A DNA stretch of 64,000 bases from Hygrocybe punicea. Its lineage: Eukaryota; Basidiomycota; Agaricomycetes; Agaricales; Hygrophoraceae. Below, in pieces: positions 1-12,438 of this stretch. Within the stretch, counting starts at the first letter, position 1; each line of letters begins with the position of its first letter. A model generated the notes under the pieces. That model was given only the letters and a program-made list of their open reading frames with translations, had not been told where the DNA came from and searched no databases. The translations under genes and the position numbers were made by a program. The DNA lies in the NCBI GenBank assembly GCA_963556145.1, contig OY744471.1, positions 4,333,590 to 4,397,589 of the forward strand, given 5' to 3'.

Positions 1-42
1 TGGAATTATATTGTAGAATACACCCAATAAGATTTATGCCCT

Positions 43-2148
43 CTAAAAAAAGTCACTTATAGTAGTGCTTTTCATGCTCCTGGTCTCATCAAGGCAGAGT
101 TGCCTATTGAATGATCCCAGAAGCACCTCCATCTTGCGTGCAACAGGATTGTTCAAGTTGTCAATATATTTACTGATAGTTGATACGGCCTTGAGGACAT
201 CATGACAGGTTGGAAGAGGCTTGAGAGGAACTTCATCATTGACATCGTCACCACCATTTATCTCAATATTCTCATGTGCCTCAATTGAATCCATGACTGC
301 TTGATAGATCTCCTTGTCAGATGTTTCTGTCAAAATGTGAGATTCGCCAGCTGGGTTGAGGAGAGACTCAATGTCCATTCAGTTTCCTTTCTGAAGTGTC
401 CCCGTAGCAACCAAATCATTGAGCACAATCTCAACTTGCCTCTTGGCATGAGTGATGGGATCCATTTGTGAGGATGAACCGTGGACAAGAGAAGAAACTG
501 GGATCAAAGGCTGGATAGGATGAGACAATGAGGCATCTACTTCAGGTAATATTCCAGCCTTGCACCAACAGTTTTGGATGGTCATTGTGTTGACGTCGCA
601 CCAAGCAGCATCAGCCATTCACATTGCTTGCAGTTGGTTGATGTCATAGATTTTAGCAGGGGTTATACCCTTGTCATAATGATCAACCACTTGTTGGATG
701 AACCTGGTATGGTAGTGTGCTTTGAAGCATCAGATGATGCCTTGGTCCATCGGTTGGACATGTGCAGTGAGCTTTGGCTCAAAGTTCTCAACTCGGATGC
801 TCTGAAGATTGGGGGGGACAATATGGCCAGAGAAGTTATCCTGAATGAGTAGGATTTTTCATTTCATTTCATGAAGTTCTGGATCCCATTGCTGGATCTA
901 ATCTTGATAGAGTTGAGCAGTCATCCAGGCTTTGCATTGTTTCAGTAATAAAACCCTAACTGGGTGCCTGTCTTCTTGTTAAAAGCTCGTGGTCATACTG
1001 CTTTGCCAATGACAAAAGGTGGGAGCTTCTCAGACCCATCAGCATTCAATGTGAAGGCATAAGTCAACCTGATCTTTTTTCCTTTGACTCCTGATTGTTC
1101 ACGATCTGACAGGCCTCTGTCTGGTGTCATTCTATCATGTGTGTTGGAGTCAAGTCAGTTGGGAAGTTGGGAAGTTTGAAATAGGTGCATACCCATGAAA
1201 GAGGCCAGTTTCATCGAAATTAAAAATGTTTTTCAGCTGATATCCACCCTCTTTAATTACATCCTGGATTTGCTTTCTCTTCTTCTCTGTGGTCTCTTGT
1301 GTCACTGAAGCTGCTTCCCTGTGCCTTCAAGCGTAACCTTTCTTTAATGCGCCCCAACCAGCCATTGCTCAATTTTAGTCTTTCCTCTTCTGGGATTCCA
1401 GCCAAGACTGTGAATGCATTCCATTTCTGGCAAAGGACTTCTCCAGTCAGCAAAATTCCATCATCCATCGCCTTTGAAACCCAGAGGTGCATCATCTCAG
1501 AAACATCAGGGTTTTCAGTCTGTCGAACTCGTTTGGCTGTCTGGTCATGTTTTTGGTTTGTCTGTTCCCAGAGCTCACATCATTTGGCTTCCTCTTTGAC
1601 CCAGGATGAAACCAATGGATGTTTTATTTAAAGATTTGGGTAGAGGGGTCCGAAATGTCAAGCTGTGATGGATTGGTTTTTACCATTCTTGTGGTACCAA
1701 TTGAGGATTTCTATCTGCTGGGCTGAGGTTGCATTTTCTTTCTTTGTGAAAATAGGAGCTGCTGGTGGCTGAGTTGATTTCTTAGTGGGCGCTTTAGATT
1801 CCTTCTCATGCTCCGAACCTTCACAAAAAAATGTCAGCCATGTTCCTTTCTATGGCAAGCAAAAATTCATATGTCTCTGTTTGTTTCCCACCACCTTTGC
1901 CAAATCACCTGCCCACTCCCTCAGCTTCTTCACAATTGCCTTGTCATTTTCATCCAACTGTTCAACTCCCCTCTCATAGTCCGAGGCTGACTCCAAGGCT
2001 TCCAGAACATGTTGCTCATCAATGGTGTTGGCTTCATGGTCTAACCATTGCTCATCAGATGATGAAATGGTTTCAATCTGAGATAGCTTTGCAGTTAGTT
2101 TGTCCTTCTGCTCCTTGATCTTTCTTGAAAAGTTGCTAAGACATTTCT
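43..2148 (-). pseudogene. Decayed pogo/Tigger-like DDE transposase
   Basis: Cut-and-paste transposase remnant of the Tc1/mariner-pogo superfamily. Read on the minus strand it has, in order: an acidic and helical N-terminal region (about 2148-1850), a short HTH-like segment with NGKNQSITA (about 1700-1640), a CENP-B-type HTH with LSNGWLGRIKERL (about 1500-1300), and the DDE core. The core shows NFDETGLF near 1215 (first Asp), LIQDNFSGH near 830 (second Asp) and VQPMDQGIIRCFK near 745 (third Asp). The C-terminal tail has TIQNCWCKAGILPE (about 580). The frame is broken by several stops, including TGA at complement 993-995 and 1658-1660 where the family has Arg, plus TAG and frame changes. The 5' end is cut by the foldback element at 2151. 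Non-functional; family assignment is confident from the motifs. Confidence 0.85.
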
Positions 2149-2865
2149 TACAGCTATTTGCGGAACTTAGGGCGGAAATGGTTTTTTTTTTTTTTTGAAA
2201 ATTTCTAAAAACCACCATATCTTACTCAAAACATGTTCAATTGCTCTAATATTTGGAATTTGAGATCCCACAGAGAATCTCTAGGGGACTGTCTCTTCAG
2301 AAATTTCAAATAGCTGCTTTAATTTTTTTCAAAAAAATAGAGTACTTTCTCTCTGTGACCAACCCTTTTGGCCAACACAGACAGCTCTGGCTCTGAAAAT
2401 ATTTTCTGCTATACCCATATATATCCTCTAGGGAACTGCCAATTCACTTTTCTGCTAATATGTACAGAAAATCTATAATTAAATTTCTTGTGAAACTATT
2501 AGATTGAGTAATAATTATAGTCCAGCCAAAATTTTAATTATAAATGTTCTGTACACATTAGCAGAAAAATGAATTGGCAGTTCCCTAGAGGATGTATATG
2601 GGTATAGCAGAAAATATTTTCAGAGCCAGAGCTGTCTGTGTTGGCCAATAGGTTTGGTCACAGAGAGAAATTACTCTATTTTTTTGAAAAAGATTAAAGC
2701 AGCTATTTGGAATTTCTGAAGAGACAGTCCCCTAGAGATTCTCTGTGGGATTTCAAATTCCAAATATTAGAGCAATTGAACATGTTTTGAATAAGATATG
2801 GTGGTTTTTAGAAGTTTTCAAAAAGAAAAAAAGCATTTCCACCCTAAGTTCCGCAAATAGCTGTA
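2149..2865. mobile_element. Foldback MITE 1, 713 bp, TA target duplication
   Basis: Nearly the whole segment is one imperfect palindrome. The left end CAGCTATTTGCGGAACTTAG (2151) is the reverse complement of the right end finishing at 2863, and the arms of about 340 bp pair through to a loop near 2500-2540. It is flanked on both sides by TA (2149-2150 and 2864-2865), the target duplication of Tc1/mariner/pogo elements. It holds no coding capacity. It interrupts the 5' part of the neighbouring pogo-like transposase. Inferred to be a non-autonomous element mobilised by a pogo/mariner-type enzyme. Confidence 0.8.
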
Positions 2866-3163
2866 AGAATATCAAGTGGCTTTCGAAACATAGGAGGTGA
2901 TAGTTCCAGGTTACAAACAAACACCAAATTTTATTTTTGCTAACATGGCAAACCACTAAGCCTATATATAGTAGCAAAACCTATAGGTTTTGCCCACAGA
3001 AGGGTATGGGGTATGGGTTATAGTGGACCTATGGGTTATAGTATGCAAATCCCTGTGAACCAAGTTGGTGGACAGGTAGCACTATGGGATATAAGGGGTT
3101 ATGGGTTTTGAGAGGTTTTGACTGTGATTTGATTCAAGTTCCAACACTTGATTTGCCAAACAC
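2866..3163. other. Unassigned AT-rich spacer
   Basis: No gene recognised. It contains short direct repeats of a GGGTATGGGTTATAG-like motif at 3003-3100. Confidence 0.5.
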
Positions 3164-4486
3164 CTGGTATGGGAGACAGTTCTGGACAAAATGACATTCA
3201 TGTCAACATGAGTTGGAGAATTCTGAGGCAAAACAGGGCAGATTTGGGCAGATTAGGTCAGGGTGTGAGATTCCTGTGACTCAATGTGACAACTTCCTTT
3301 TTTGATCAAATTCTGCATCACAGAAATATTTTTTCTCATTCATCTGAGCAGTGTTCAATTTTTTACAACCACAGGATAATTCCTATGTTCATAAGAATAT
3401 TTGAGGATATGCTTCAGAAAGTCTAGTTAATTCAGCCTTTTTTAGAAAAAAAAGAAAGAACTTTGCTATATAGTCAATTTCAAACATTAATTAATTAATG
3501 GAAGGTACTGTGCCCTGTTTTTCCCTAACCTGTCCAGTTGCCCTAATTTGTCCAATTATGCCCTGGTTTACACTCTTTTGCCTTTATGCCCAAATGCTCT
3601 AATATGCTCTCTTTTTCCCAATGCCCTTATTTGCCTCTTTTTTGACACTGTTGTAGAGGCTCCAGATTGTGTGGATCCATTTCCTCTTCATATTCCATTC
3701 TGTTCCTGTCCATCTCCAGTCCAATATCATTGATTCTGCCCAATTCCGTTCCTCTCTAACAATTCTGCTCTGGATTCTGACTCCGGAATTGTTCCTACTC
3801 ATGATGTGATGTTCCTAATGACTCGGAATTTGTATGTATCCATTTGTATATCATATATCTTTGTTTCCCATCCCCTAGTACATAGCTCCAACCTCCTGTC
3901 TCACTCTCCACTTCCTCCCCTATCACTTACAGCCTTTGCTTGTAGTACATAGTTACTATAGCACAGGTTTCTTACAGTAGTATAAAAGTAGTACATTTAT
4001 ACTACAAGATGGAGGGAGAAGAAGAATACATCTTATCATCACACTTCAGCTGTATTTCCTAGTACTCTCTTCTTATCGTCTATACCTCTTGTCATCCTCT
4101 TCCCCATACTCCCCCTCTGTTCTGGATCTCCTGGATTTGGGTTGGATTGATTAGACTGCTTGATAGAAACTAAACTCCTCAGATCACTTCTTAGCTGATC
4201 ACCCCTTTCTGTAGATTCCATTCTGGGTCTACATCGACACTCGCCATCACACTGTGTTAATTCTGGTTTGCCCTGTTGTGCCCTACCCAGTTGCGCTATT
4301 TTGCACTAATTTCATTAACCTGCCCCCCTTTGCCCAACTTGCCCTTATTTGCCCTAATTTGCCTCAAATTTCCTAGATTTATTTGCCCTGTTTTGCCCTA
4401 ATCTGCCCTGTTTTTCCTCAGAGTTCCCCCCCAACTCATGTTGACGTAAATGTCATTTTGTGTAGAACTGCCCCCCATAACCTGGG
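3164..4486. repeat. Inverted-repeat-bounded segment
   Basis: The left side (about 3164-3260) matches the reverse complement of the right side (about 4370-4486). Both carry CAGTTCT, ACAAAATGACAT, GTCAACATGAGTTGG and then AACAGGGCAGATT-type repeats. The interior has many short copies of a TTTGCCCTAA-like motif (3510-3640 and 4260-4420) and the LTR-like block at 3805-4251. It has no transposase and no clear target duplication, so the class is unknown. The LINE at 4491 inserted at its right edge. Confidence 0.5.
3805..4251 (+). mobile_element. Candidate solo LTR (447 bp)
   Basis: The segment starts TGTGATG and ends CATCACA, a perfect 7-bp inverted repeat of the TG..CA type. It has a TATA box (TATAAAAG at 3981) in mid-element, as expected for an LTR promoter. 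The flanking 5-mers do not match, so insertion is not proven. It lies inside the inverted-repeat segment. Confidence 0.45.
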
Positions 4487-4685
4487 CCATTGAGTCGGAC
4501 TCTCTTGACTAGCTACCATGCGGCACCCCGACTGGGACCCCGGACAGAACGAGTGGTGGCCGGTGCACAAAATACGGAAAATATAGAGCGCACGAACTAC
4601 TATTTCATTGGGGAACACTATACATTGTACTGTGAGGACACATACACGAGGTAAACAAAACAAAATCCCATAGCTCCCGAGAGAA

Positions 4686-6701
4686 ATGCCACCAAAAAGC
4701 AAGTCAGGCACTCTAACACCAAGCCAAATACGACAAACAGAAAATACAGACAGTACGGATACGACACGGAGACCTACGAGAGCAGAAGTAATCAAGGAAA
4801 GCAGTATATCATCAGACGTTCACAATGCAGAGGAAGGAAAAACACTACTCGAACGTGAGGCATACATCGTCAATGGAGAGCCCATAACTCCACAGACCCT
4901 AGCGATTGCCGTGCTAAGAGTGGCGGCTGCAATGACCAGAATGCCGAGGTCATGCACGAATGTCTTGAGAGCGGTAGCCTTCGTGCTGGAAAGCATCCGA
5001 ACGGAAGAGGTAGCAGCGAACATTGCGGAGACAATATGTGACAAACTGGAGGATCTCGTCCTCTCAAGGATAGCGCAAATTACGGAAAGCATGGAGAAAA
5101 CACAAGACAAAATGGGAGCATGCGAGCAGGAGATAAGGAACTCAGCGGGATCACTAACCAAAACTATGGAGGAGCTGCGCGCAGACGTCGACCGCATCAC
5201 ATCGAGCCTAGAGGAGGCAAAAGCAGTAGCGCTACAACTCCAGACGGCCCAAGATGGGGAGACACGGGAACCCAACAACAGAAACGGAACGCCAACATCA
5301 TACGCCAACGCCGCCAGGATGCGCATACCAATACCCCCAGAACACACAGCATCCATCTCAAGAGGAGACATCGTTGACAGACAGATTATAGTCAAGAAAG
5401 ACCCGAAATCTGCGAACGATACCCTCGGAACGTTAACCGAGAGAGAACTAGTCGAGAAAGCCAAGCTCGCATTAGATATGATGGGAATTATGGCGGCGGA
5501 CAAGCCAGATGGTATGACATTCGTCGGAGCACGACGTACCCAGGCGGGCACGATTATATACTCATTGAACACCGCAGAGGCAGCACGATACATGCGCAGG
5601 ACCGATGTCATGAAAGAATTCATATCCCAATTCGGCGGGGCGTCCGTGATGATGGCAGGGCTATGCCAGGTAGTAGTGGAATACGTCCCTACAACACTTG
5701 ACCCAGAGAGACAAGCGGCCCTCGAAAAAATCGAACAAGATAGCGCACTGCCGAAAATGTCAATATGCGAAGCGAGATGGCTAAAACCTGTACACCTGCG
5801 CGCAGAAGGGCAACGATACGCGTTTCTCATACTGGGTCTTGCGTCGCGGGAAACCGCAAATCACATTCTGGAATATGGAGTGTACATTGAAGGGAAACAA
5901 TGCCGGACTAGGAAGCTACTACAAGAGCCACGTCGATGCATGAGATGTCAAGGTTTCGGACACATTGCAAAAGAGTGCAAATCGATACACGACGTATGCG
6001 CGAGATGTGCCGGGATGCACTGCACATCCGACCGCAGCTGCGGAGTGGAAGGAGGAGCACCCCTCAAATGCGCCAACTGCAAAGAAACGGGACACGGTGC
6101 AGCGGACCGGAACTGCAGGGTATTCCAGGAAAGAGTAAAGAAAATGAGTGAGTACAACACGGAGGCGAAATATAGGCTATTTCCAACAAACGAGCCCAGG
6201 ACATGGGGACGTGCAGACGAGAGCAGCGCCCGAGCGGGCAGCTTTGACCAAGCGTGGAGAAATGATGGACGGAGACAGGAACAATGACCATGGGAAGGAG
6301 GCGCACATGACAGCACAAAAGGCGGATACAACATAGAGACCTGAAACAGACAGGGATGGAGTATAGGTCGAGGCGGCCCCAAGGTAGCACGAAATCAAGA
6401 CTCGGGACATGGATTTACAAGGGGAGCGGGCTTCCGAACGTTGTCAATGCAAAACGGCGCAAGTCAGGGAGGGCAGAGTAGCAGTAGGACATCACAACAG
6501 ACCCTGGACATCATATGGGGAACACAACCAGGGCCGATGTCCACGCCAGGAGGATGGGGAGACAAACTGCTGACGGGTCCAGCGTACATCATCACCCCGC
6601 CAGAGAACCAAGTACTTATGAATGCAATAGATACGGAGCCACCAAGCCAACGTAGACAGGAAACACCATCCACGCAGTCAATTGAGGACCTATACACATG
6701 A
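4686..6701 (+). pseudogene. LINE ORF1 (gag-like, CCHC zinc knuckles), two internal TGAs
   Basis: Nucleic-acid-binding protein of the LINE particle. ATG at 4686. The first part is helical and charged. Around residues 410-480 are successive Cys/His knuckles: CMRCQGFGHIAKEC, then CARCAGMHCTSDRSC, then CANCKETGHGAADRNC. The frame reaches TGA at 6285 and another TGA at 6342, yet stays open in the same frame to TGA at 6699-6701. Both internal stops fall where Arg would fit, so the original protein was probably about 671 codons. Its final TGA overlaps the ATG of ORF2 (ATGA at 6698-6701), an arrangement compatible with stop-restart translation. Confidence 0.85.
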
Positions 6702-9700
6702 AGCAGATATCCATATGGCAACAAAATGTAAATAAGTCACTAATAGCCCAGCTGGATATGCTAGAGGCTGTAAAGAAAGAACACGCATTCGTACTAATAC
6801 AAGAGCCCTATTTTGACTTCAAAGGCCTCACAAGGGCCAATGGATACTACACCGTTATATACCCCCCCCCATCATCACGACACACACAGTACTAACCCGA
6901 CAAGATCAGTAATACTCGTCAGCAAACTAATTGACTCCAATACATGGTCACCCATAATTATACCAGCCACTGATCTCACCACGGTCCAGCTCGTCGGACC
7001 ATTCGGTACTATATGAATCATTAATGCGTACGTCGACTGCACTAATGACGACACCCTGACAAAGCTAGGAGAATATATGAACAGTCAGGCGGCACGGAAC
7101 ATACCTGCCAGACCAGTCCAATACATATGGGTGGGGGACTTCAACCGACATCATCCGCTATGGGACGAGGAAAGAAATGCCCACCTATTTACTATGGCCA
7201 ACCTAGAAGCAGCCACAACACTATTGGAACTCATCGGGCAACATAACATGCGAATGGCACTGCCGGAAGGGATTCTGACGCTACAAGCGCTGGCAACTGG
7301 CAACATGACAAGAGTGGATAACGTATTCTGCACGGACACACTCCTAGACCGATTCATAACCTGCGATACACAGCCCGAGGACAGGCCAGCGAAATCAGAC
7401 CACCTCCCAATAACATATACGCTCGACATCACGGTACGTGGATCCAAATGTAAGCCAAGGCCCAAATACGAGGAGGCCAGTTGGACAAGGTTCCGGGAAG
7501 TACTGGGGGAGAAACTGGCGGAAATAGAGGGACCAAGCGAAATCGAGAACGTCGAACAATTTCACCGGGCTCTAACCGACCTCGACAATGCAATACAACA
7601 CGCAATAGTGAACATAATCCCAACAACCAAACCGTCCCCGTACAGCAAGCGGTGGTGGAATGAAGAACTAACGGCTGTGAGGACGAGAGTGAGGAGCCTA
7701 GGAAAGAAAGCGTACAGACATCGCGAGAACCACAGCCACCCTGTGCACGAGGAATACCGGAAAGCGAGGAATGCATACGCCGAACAAATCAGGCGGACTA
7801 AGACAGAACACTGGGTCGAGTGGCTAGAGGGCATAAGCAAATCAAGCATGTGGACGGCGAGCTGATTGGTAACAGGACCAGTGTCCGATGGAGGAAGGGC
7901 GAGAATTCCGACACTTCGAGAAACAAGCGCAACCACTGGCGAAACAAGGGAGGCAGTAAGCAATGAGGAGAAAAGCAAATGGTTCTATGAAACGTTCTTC
8001 CCTGCTAAACCACTGACAACTTCAGTCCCAGCCCAGCCAGAATACCCCCCACCCGCGTGGGATTTCGAGCTAATCACCAATGAACAGATACACCGGGCAA
8101 TCCGAAGAATGAAACCCAAAAAAGCAACAAAGACAGGCACAATCCCCAATGTGGTCTTCATACAGGCTCGTGAAATGATAGTGCCATTCCTGGGCCCAAT
8201 ATTCCGGGCTACGTTCACACTCAAGATATACCCAGAACAGTGGGCGGCAACGGAAACACCGGTACTCAAAAAGCTAGGAAAATCGAATTATGCAGTGCCA
8301 GGAGCATGGAGACCCGTAGTACTGTCAAATGGGTACGCAAGGCTCCTGAACGCATGTGTAACGGAGGACGTCGTTTGTATGTGCGAAAAGACAGGCATGA
8401 TCCCGCCGTGCCACTTTGGCGGGAGGCCAGGACGAAGTGCGACCGACGCCCTACTATACCTCGTCAAAATAGTGAAGGACACGTGGAGGAAAGGTAAAGT
8501 AGCATCACTACTCTCGCTGGACGTGAAAGGGGCTTTCCCCAGTACAGCGATCGATCGGCTAATGCACGATATGAAAATGCGAGGCATACCGGTCGAAATC
8601 ACGGAATGGATGGAGCGGCGATTGGAGAAACGACGTACAGTGCTTACATTCGATGACTTCACCTCTACACCATTTGATATTGACAACGGGCTGGACCAAG
8701 GAGACCCCTTCTCACAGATATGCTACATAATATACAACTCAAGCCAGCTCGACACGATGAACGAGAAAAGAGGGGAATTCGGCATAATATACATCGATGA
8801 CTCCAACATTATAAAGGTAGGGGAGAACTTCAACGAGACACATGCGGGAATACGAGACATAATGAGACGAGAGGGGGGAGTTTTCCAGTGGGTGAGAGAA
8901 CATAATTGCGAATTCGGAATGGAGAAATTCCAGTTACTGGACCTGTCGCGACGTAAACGAGTTGACCCAAACAATCCGAGGAAATGCATTCCGATCGAAA
9001 GAAATCCCATCACCATCGACGATATAGTGATACCATCGAAGACAAATGTAAAATTGCTAGGGGTCACGATTGACCATGAACTACGATGGCATGAACAAGG
9101 AGCAGCGGCAATCAAAAAGGGACAAGACTGGATACTACAATTCAACCGGCTGTCGAGGGTAGCAGGTGGTATAGCAGCTAAGTACATTCGACAATTATAC
9201 ATGGCTATCGCAGTGCCGAGAATGCTCTATGCAGCTGAAGTGTTCCTCACCCCGCAGAGACGAAGACCAGGGGCGGAAGAGGGCAGAGCGGATAAGGGGA
9301 AAGCCATCATCAGGAAACTGGCATTAATCCAGCGAAAGGCAACGGTGATGATTACAGGAGGACTATCGACAACAGCAACAGACGTACTGAATGTACACGC
9401 AGACGTCCTACCGATGCACCTATTAATAGACAAATTACGGCAACGGGCTGCAGTACGACTCGCGACACTACCCCCGGCGCACCCGCTCAGAAAAGCCGTC
9501 AAAAACGCAAGGGCGCGACACGTGAAGAGACACCCTACACCACTACACGACCTCATCTGGACATACGACATCAGGCCAGGGAAGATGGAGACGATTCAAA
9601 ACGTACAACAAGGAACCAAATGGGAATTTGGGGCGAAGACAGTCATCAGGGACATGAAGGAGAAAGCAATAGAAGATGAAAGGACTGACCACGCAAACGT

Positions 9701-10637
9701 GAAGATATTTACAGACCGCTCAGGAATAAACGGAGGGATAGGGGCGGCGGCGACGCTATACAAGAGAGGAAGGCGAAGATGGAAGAGCAAAGCGACTAGG
9801 CTGGGCTCGACGAAGAAGCATGGGGTATACGAAGGAGAGGGTGTTGGAATGATTCTAGGGATGGAACTATTGAGGGAAGAACATAACGTCACAACCGCAT
9901 CGATATACACGGACAACCAGGCGGCAATCCGGGCTCTAGAAATGATAAAACCAGCGCCATTGCATCACATCTTCGATATCATACACAAGAGACTAGCGAT
10001 GACAAGGCGGAAGCATAGGAACATGGAACTCACCGTGAGATGGATACCAGGTCATGAAGGAGTTGAGGGAAATGAGCAAGCGGACGAGAGAGCCAAAGCT
10101 GCAGCGGGGGGCAACGTAACATCGCGAGAGAGACTACCGGCCGACCTTCGCAAGCCACTACCGCATAGCACAACGGCGGTGTGACGAGCCTTTCTTGATA
10201 AACTACGAAGGCGAGCGCAAGAGCACTGGCACAACTCAGCGCACTCTGCACGGATACGGAGCATTGACCCAGGATTCACACCATCGACGTACCGACAAGC
10301 CACGGCCTCACTACCGAAGAAACACGCAGCGATAATCATGCAACTGAGAACAGGACACATCGGACTAAATCAACACCTCCATCGAATACGGCGCGCCGAC
10401 TCTCCCCTCTGTCCATGCTGTCAGCGATATAACGAGACAGTGGAACACTACCTGCTGCACTGCTGAGCACATGATCACGCGCGAGAGAAGCTAAGGCGCG
10501 AGATCGGATGAGACGCAGGCATTATTAAATGCATCCTCTCCACATCGAAGTACTTTCCACACGTCCTCTGCTTCGTTAGCGAATCTCGGCGCCTCCAGGT
10601 GACGTTTGGGGATATCCCGATACTGGACCCCGAGTAA
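6698..10637 (+). pseudogene. LINE ORF2: APE endonuclease, reverse transcriptase, RNase H
   Basis: Enzyme of target-primed reverse transcription. Endonuclease: WQQNVNKS at the N-terminus, LIQEPY, GDFNRHHPLWDE (about 7136) and SDHLPI (about 7400). Reverse transcriptase: DVKGAFPST (about 8521), LDQGDPFSQ (about 8690) and YIDD (about 8790). RNase H: IFTDRSG (about 9708; family usually has TDGSG), YEGE, YTDNQAA and GHEGVEGNEQAD (about 10050). C-terminal finger: CPCCQRYNETVEHYLLHC (about 10412-10463). Breaks: a run of nine Cs at 6862-6870 shifts the frame; TGAs at 7014, 7863, 10182, 10464 and 10509 each sit at a probable Arg. The true end is TAA at 10635-10637. Confidence 0.9.
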
Positions 10638-10981
10638 TGACCCAGTCGTCGCCCTCCCGCTACCCCGATCTGCTCGATGAACAGCCATCCTACGTATACT
10701 CCCATTCTCATTTTCATTCTCATTTCCATTCTCAGTTCTACTCATTATTATTTAACCCGCTTATAAACACTAATTTACTTTGCATACCTTATAGGTAGCT
10801 TTATTATGTGGATATTCTTCCACCCCGGGTTAGCACTGCTGACCCACTTTGTTACTTATGATGACTTCAGCTCTGAACATGACGTAGTATACGCATTTTG
10901 TATTCTCTGACATATGGTTCGCCACACAGGAGAATAAACATTGATAAAAAAAAACAAAAAAAAAAACAAAAAACAAAAAAA
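10638..10981 (+). other. LINE 3' UTR and A-rich tail
   Basis: Non-coding 3' end of the LINE. It holds TTCTCATTTTCATTC-type repeats at 10705-10740, an AATAAACA element at about 10932 and an A-rich tail interrupted by single Cs (about 10947-10981), followed at once by the target duplication. Confidence 0.75.
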
Positions 10982-10993
10982 AACCTGGGCCAT

Positions 10994-11816
10994 CCATATT
11001 CTCATGATTGATGCCATCCACTGGCAGGTTCTGGCTCACATCTGAGTTCTTGGTTGCCTATGCTAGGTGTTCAATGACTCCAATGTGATGATTTCTATTA
11101 GTTTTTACTATTGTCAACTGTCAACCTAGACATTTGACAGAATGTGTTATATTTTTGTTATAGGTACACTGATCAGTTCCCTCTTGTCCTGTCACTTTTA
11201 TTCATCATGCAATTACTCACCTTCTATATTATGAAGGAGCAGATTTTTGTGGAAAATAGGCAGGGTGAGTTGCATTTTCTCATGCATCCTTCATGCTCCT
11301 GACTTGCATTCCAAATCCCAGTTCATTGAGGTATAGATGCTATAGTCACTCTCATTCTCACTCTCCATGTGGACAAATCATTGTGCAACAACCTGCACTG
11401 TTCAATTGTCACAACCCCATCTATCTTATTCTCCTAGAGATTGACTCAGTCATTGTTCTTGTTCCCAATCATGCACTCCTCCCCTCAACTAATAATCTTA
11501 CCAAGCTATGTCAGCACCTGTCCTCAGATCATCACAACTTGGGAGTCACCATTCACCTGTTGCTCATGTTCTTCACGCTTATTGCCAACCAACCAACATC
11601 AACTTGGAATGGTTCTCTGACTGTCATTCACCCATGTTCTCAAGCTAGCAGAGAGTCATTGTGACCCTACTATTCTTCCACTGGGACCACAGAAGTACCT
11701 ATGAGAGGATATGATTAGCAAATGTCTTTGCAGAACAACTAAATCACAGTACTTGAGAGACAAGGGGTGTGTGAACCTGATTGTATCAGAATAAACAAGT
11801 GAATATTTGCAATAGT
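10994..11816. other. Unassigned non-coding spacer
   Basis: Sequence beyond the LINE insertion point. No recognised domains. A 123-codon ORF at 11293-11664 has low-complexity Ser/His/Leu content and no family signature, so it is not called as a gene. Confidence 0.4.
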
Positions 11817-12438
11817 TACATGGGAGACAGATAAGGTTTTTTGTGATCAAATAATATTGCAAATATCCAGTCAAATTTTAAAACTATTTGCATTGTTATC
11901 TTGCTTGTGAAAATATTGTAGAAAATATTGTTATCTAAATGTGGTAGTCATACAGAAAATAGTGCATACAGAAAATACAATTATTTAGGTCTTTATTGTT
12001 TTCATTATTGTGTATATGTATTCAGAAAAGACCCAAATATTTAGGATTTCTGGCCAGATATCTGTGGATCTATTGTCAGGCAGATCTTTAAGATATTTGG
12101 TCTCGAGATAATTCAGGCACAAGCCAGGTTCCAATTATCTGGAGACCAAATAGTCTCGAATTCTGCCCTCACAATAAAAGCCATAGATATTGGTCTAGAA
12201 ATCCTGAATATTTGAATCATTTTCTCTTTTCTGAATATATGTTCACAATAATGAAAACAATAAAGGCCTAAATAATTGTATTTTCTGTATACACTATTTT
12301 CTGTATGAATACCACTTTTAGATAATATTATTTTCTGCTATTTTCACAAGTGAGATAACAACACAAATAGTTTCAAAATGCAACTAGATATTTGCATATT
12401 ATTTGATTGCAAAACATCCTCATCTGTCGTCTGTGTTA
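11817..12438. mobile_element. Foldback MITE 2, about 618 bp
   Basis: Long imperfect palindrome centred near 12110. The left arm begins CATGGGAGACAGATAAGG after TA (11817-11818). The right arm ends as the degenerate reverse complement near 12436, followed by TA. Internal pairs include the ATTTAGGATTTCTGG-like and TTTTCATTATTGTG-like blocks. A related single arm is present at 46735-46855, showing a family in this genome. No coding capacity. Confidence 0.75.

Larger units (their letters stand above)
4479..10993 (+). mobile_element. Full-length Tad1-like LINE with 12-bp target duplication
   Basis: Non-LTR retrotransposon occupying 4491-10981. The 12-mer AACCTGGGCCAT occurs at 4479-4490 and again at 10982-10993, directly after an A-rich tail, so both insertion ends are visible. 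Order: 5' UTR of about 195 bp, ORF1 (zinc-knuckle protein), ORF2 (endonuclease, reverse transcriptase, RNase H, zinc finger), 3' UTR with TTCTCATTTTCATT repeats (10705-10740), A-rich tail (about 10947-10983). Domain order and fungal context fit the Tad1 or I-like groups. Seven in-frame TGAs and one poly-C frameshift make this copy defective. Confidence 0.92.

Noticed and set aside
2866..2977. Continuation of the pogo transposase beyond MITE 1
   Set aside because: No frame on the far side shows transposase-like sequence, so the gene's true 5' end could not be placed.
4820..5830. 336-codon minus-strand ORF antisense to LINE ORF1
   Set aside because: Shadow frame of a well-supported zinc-knuckle ORF; no recognised domain.
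11293..11664. 123-codon plus-strand ORF
   Set aside because: No domain, low complexity, and surrounded by non-coding repeats; expected by chance in this composition.
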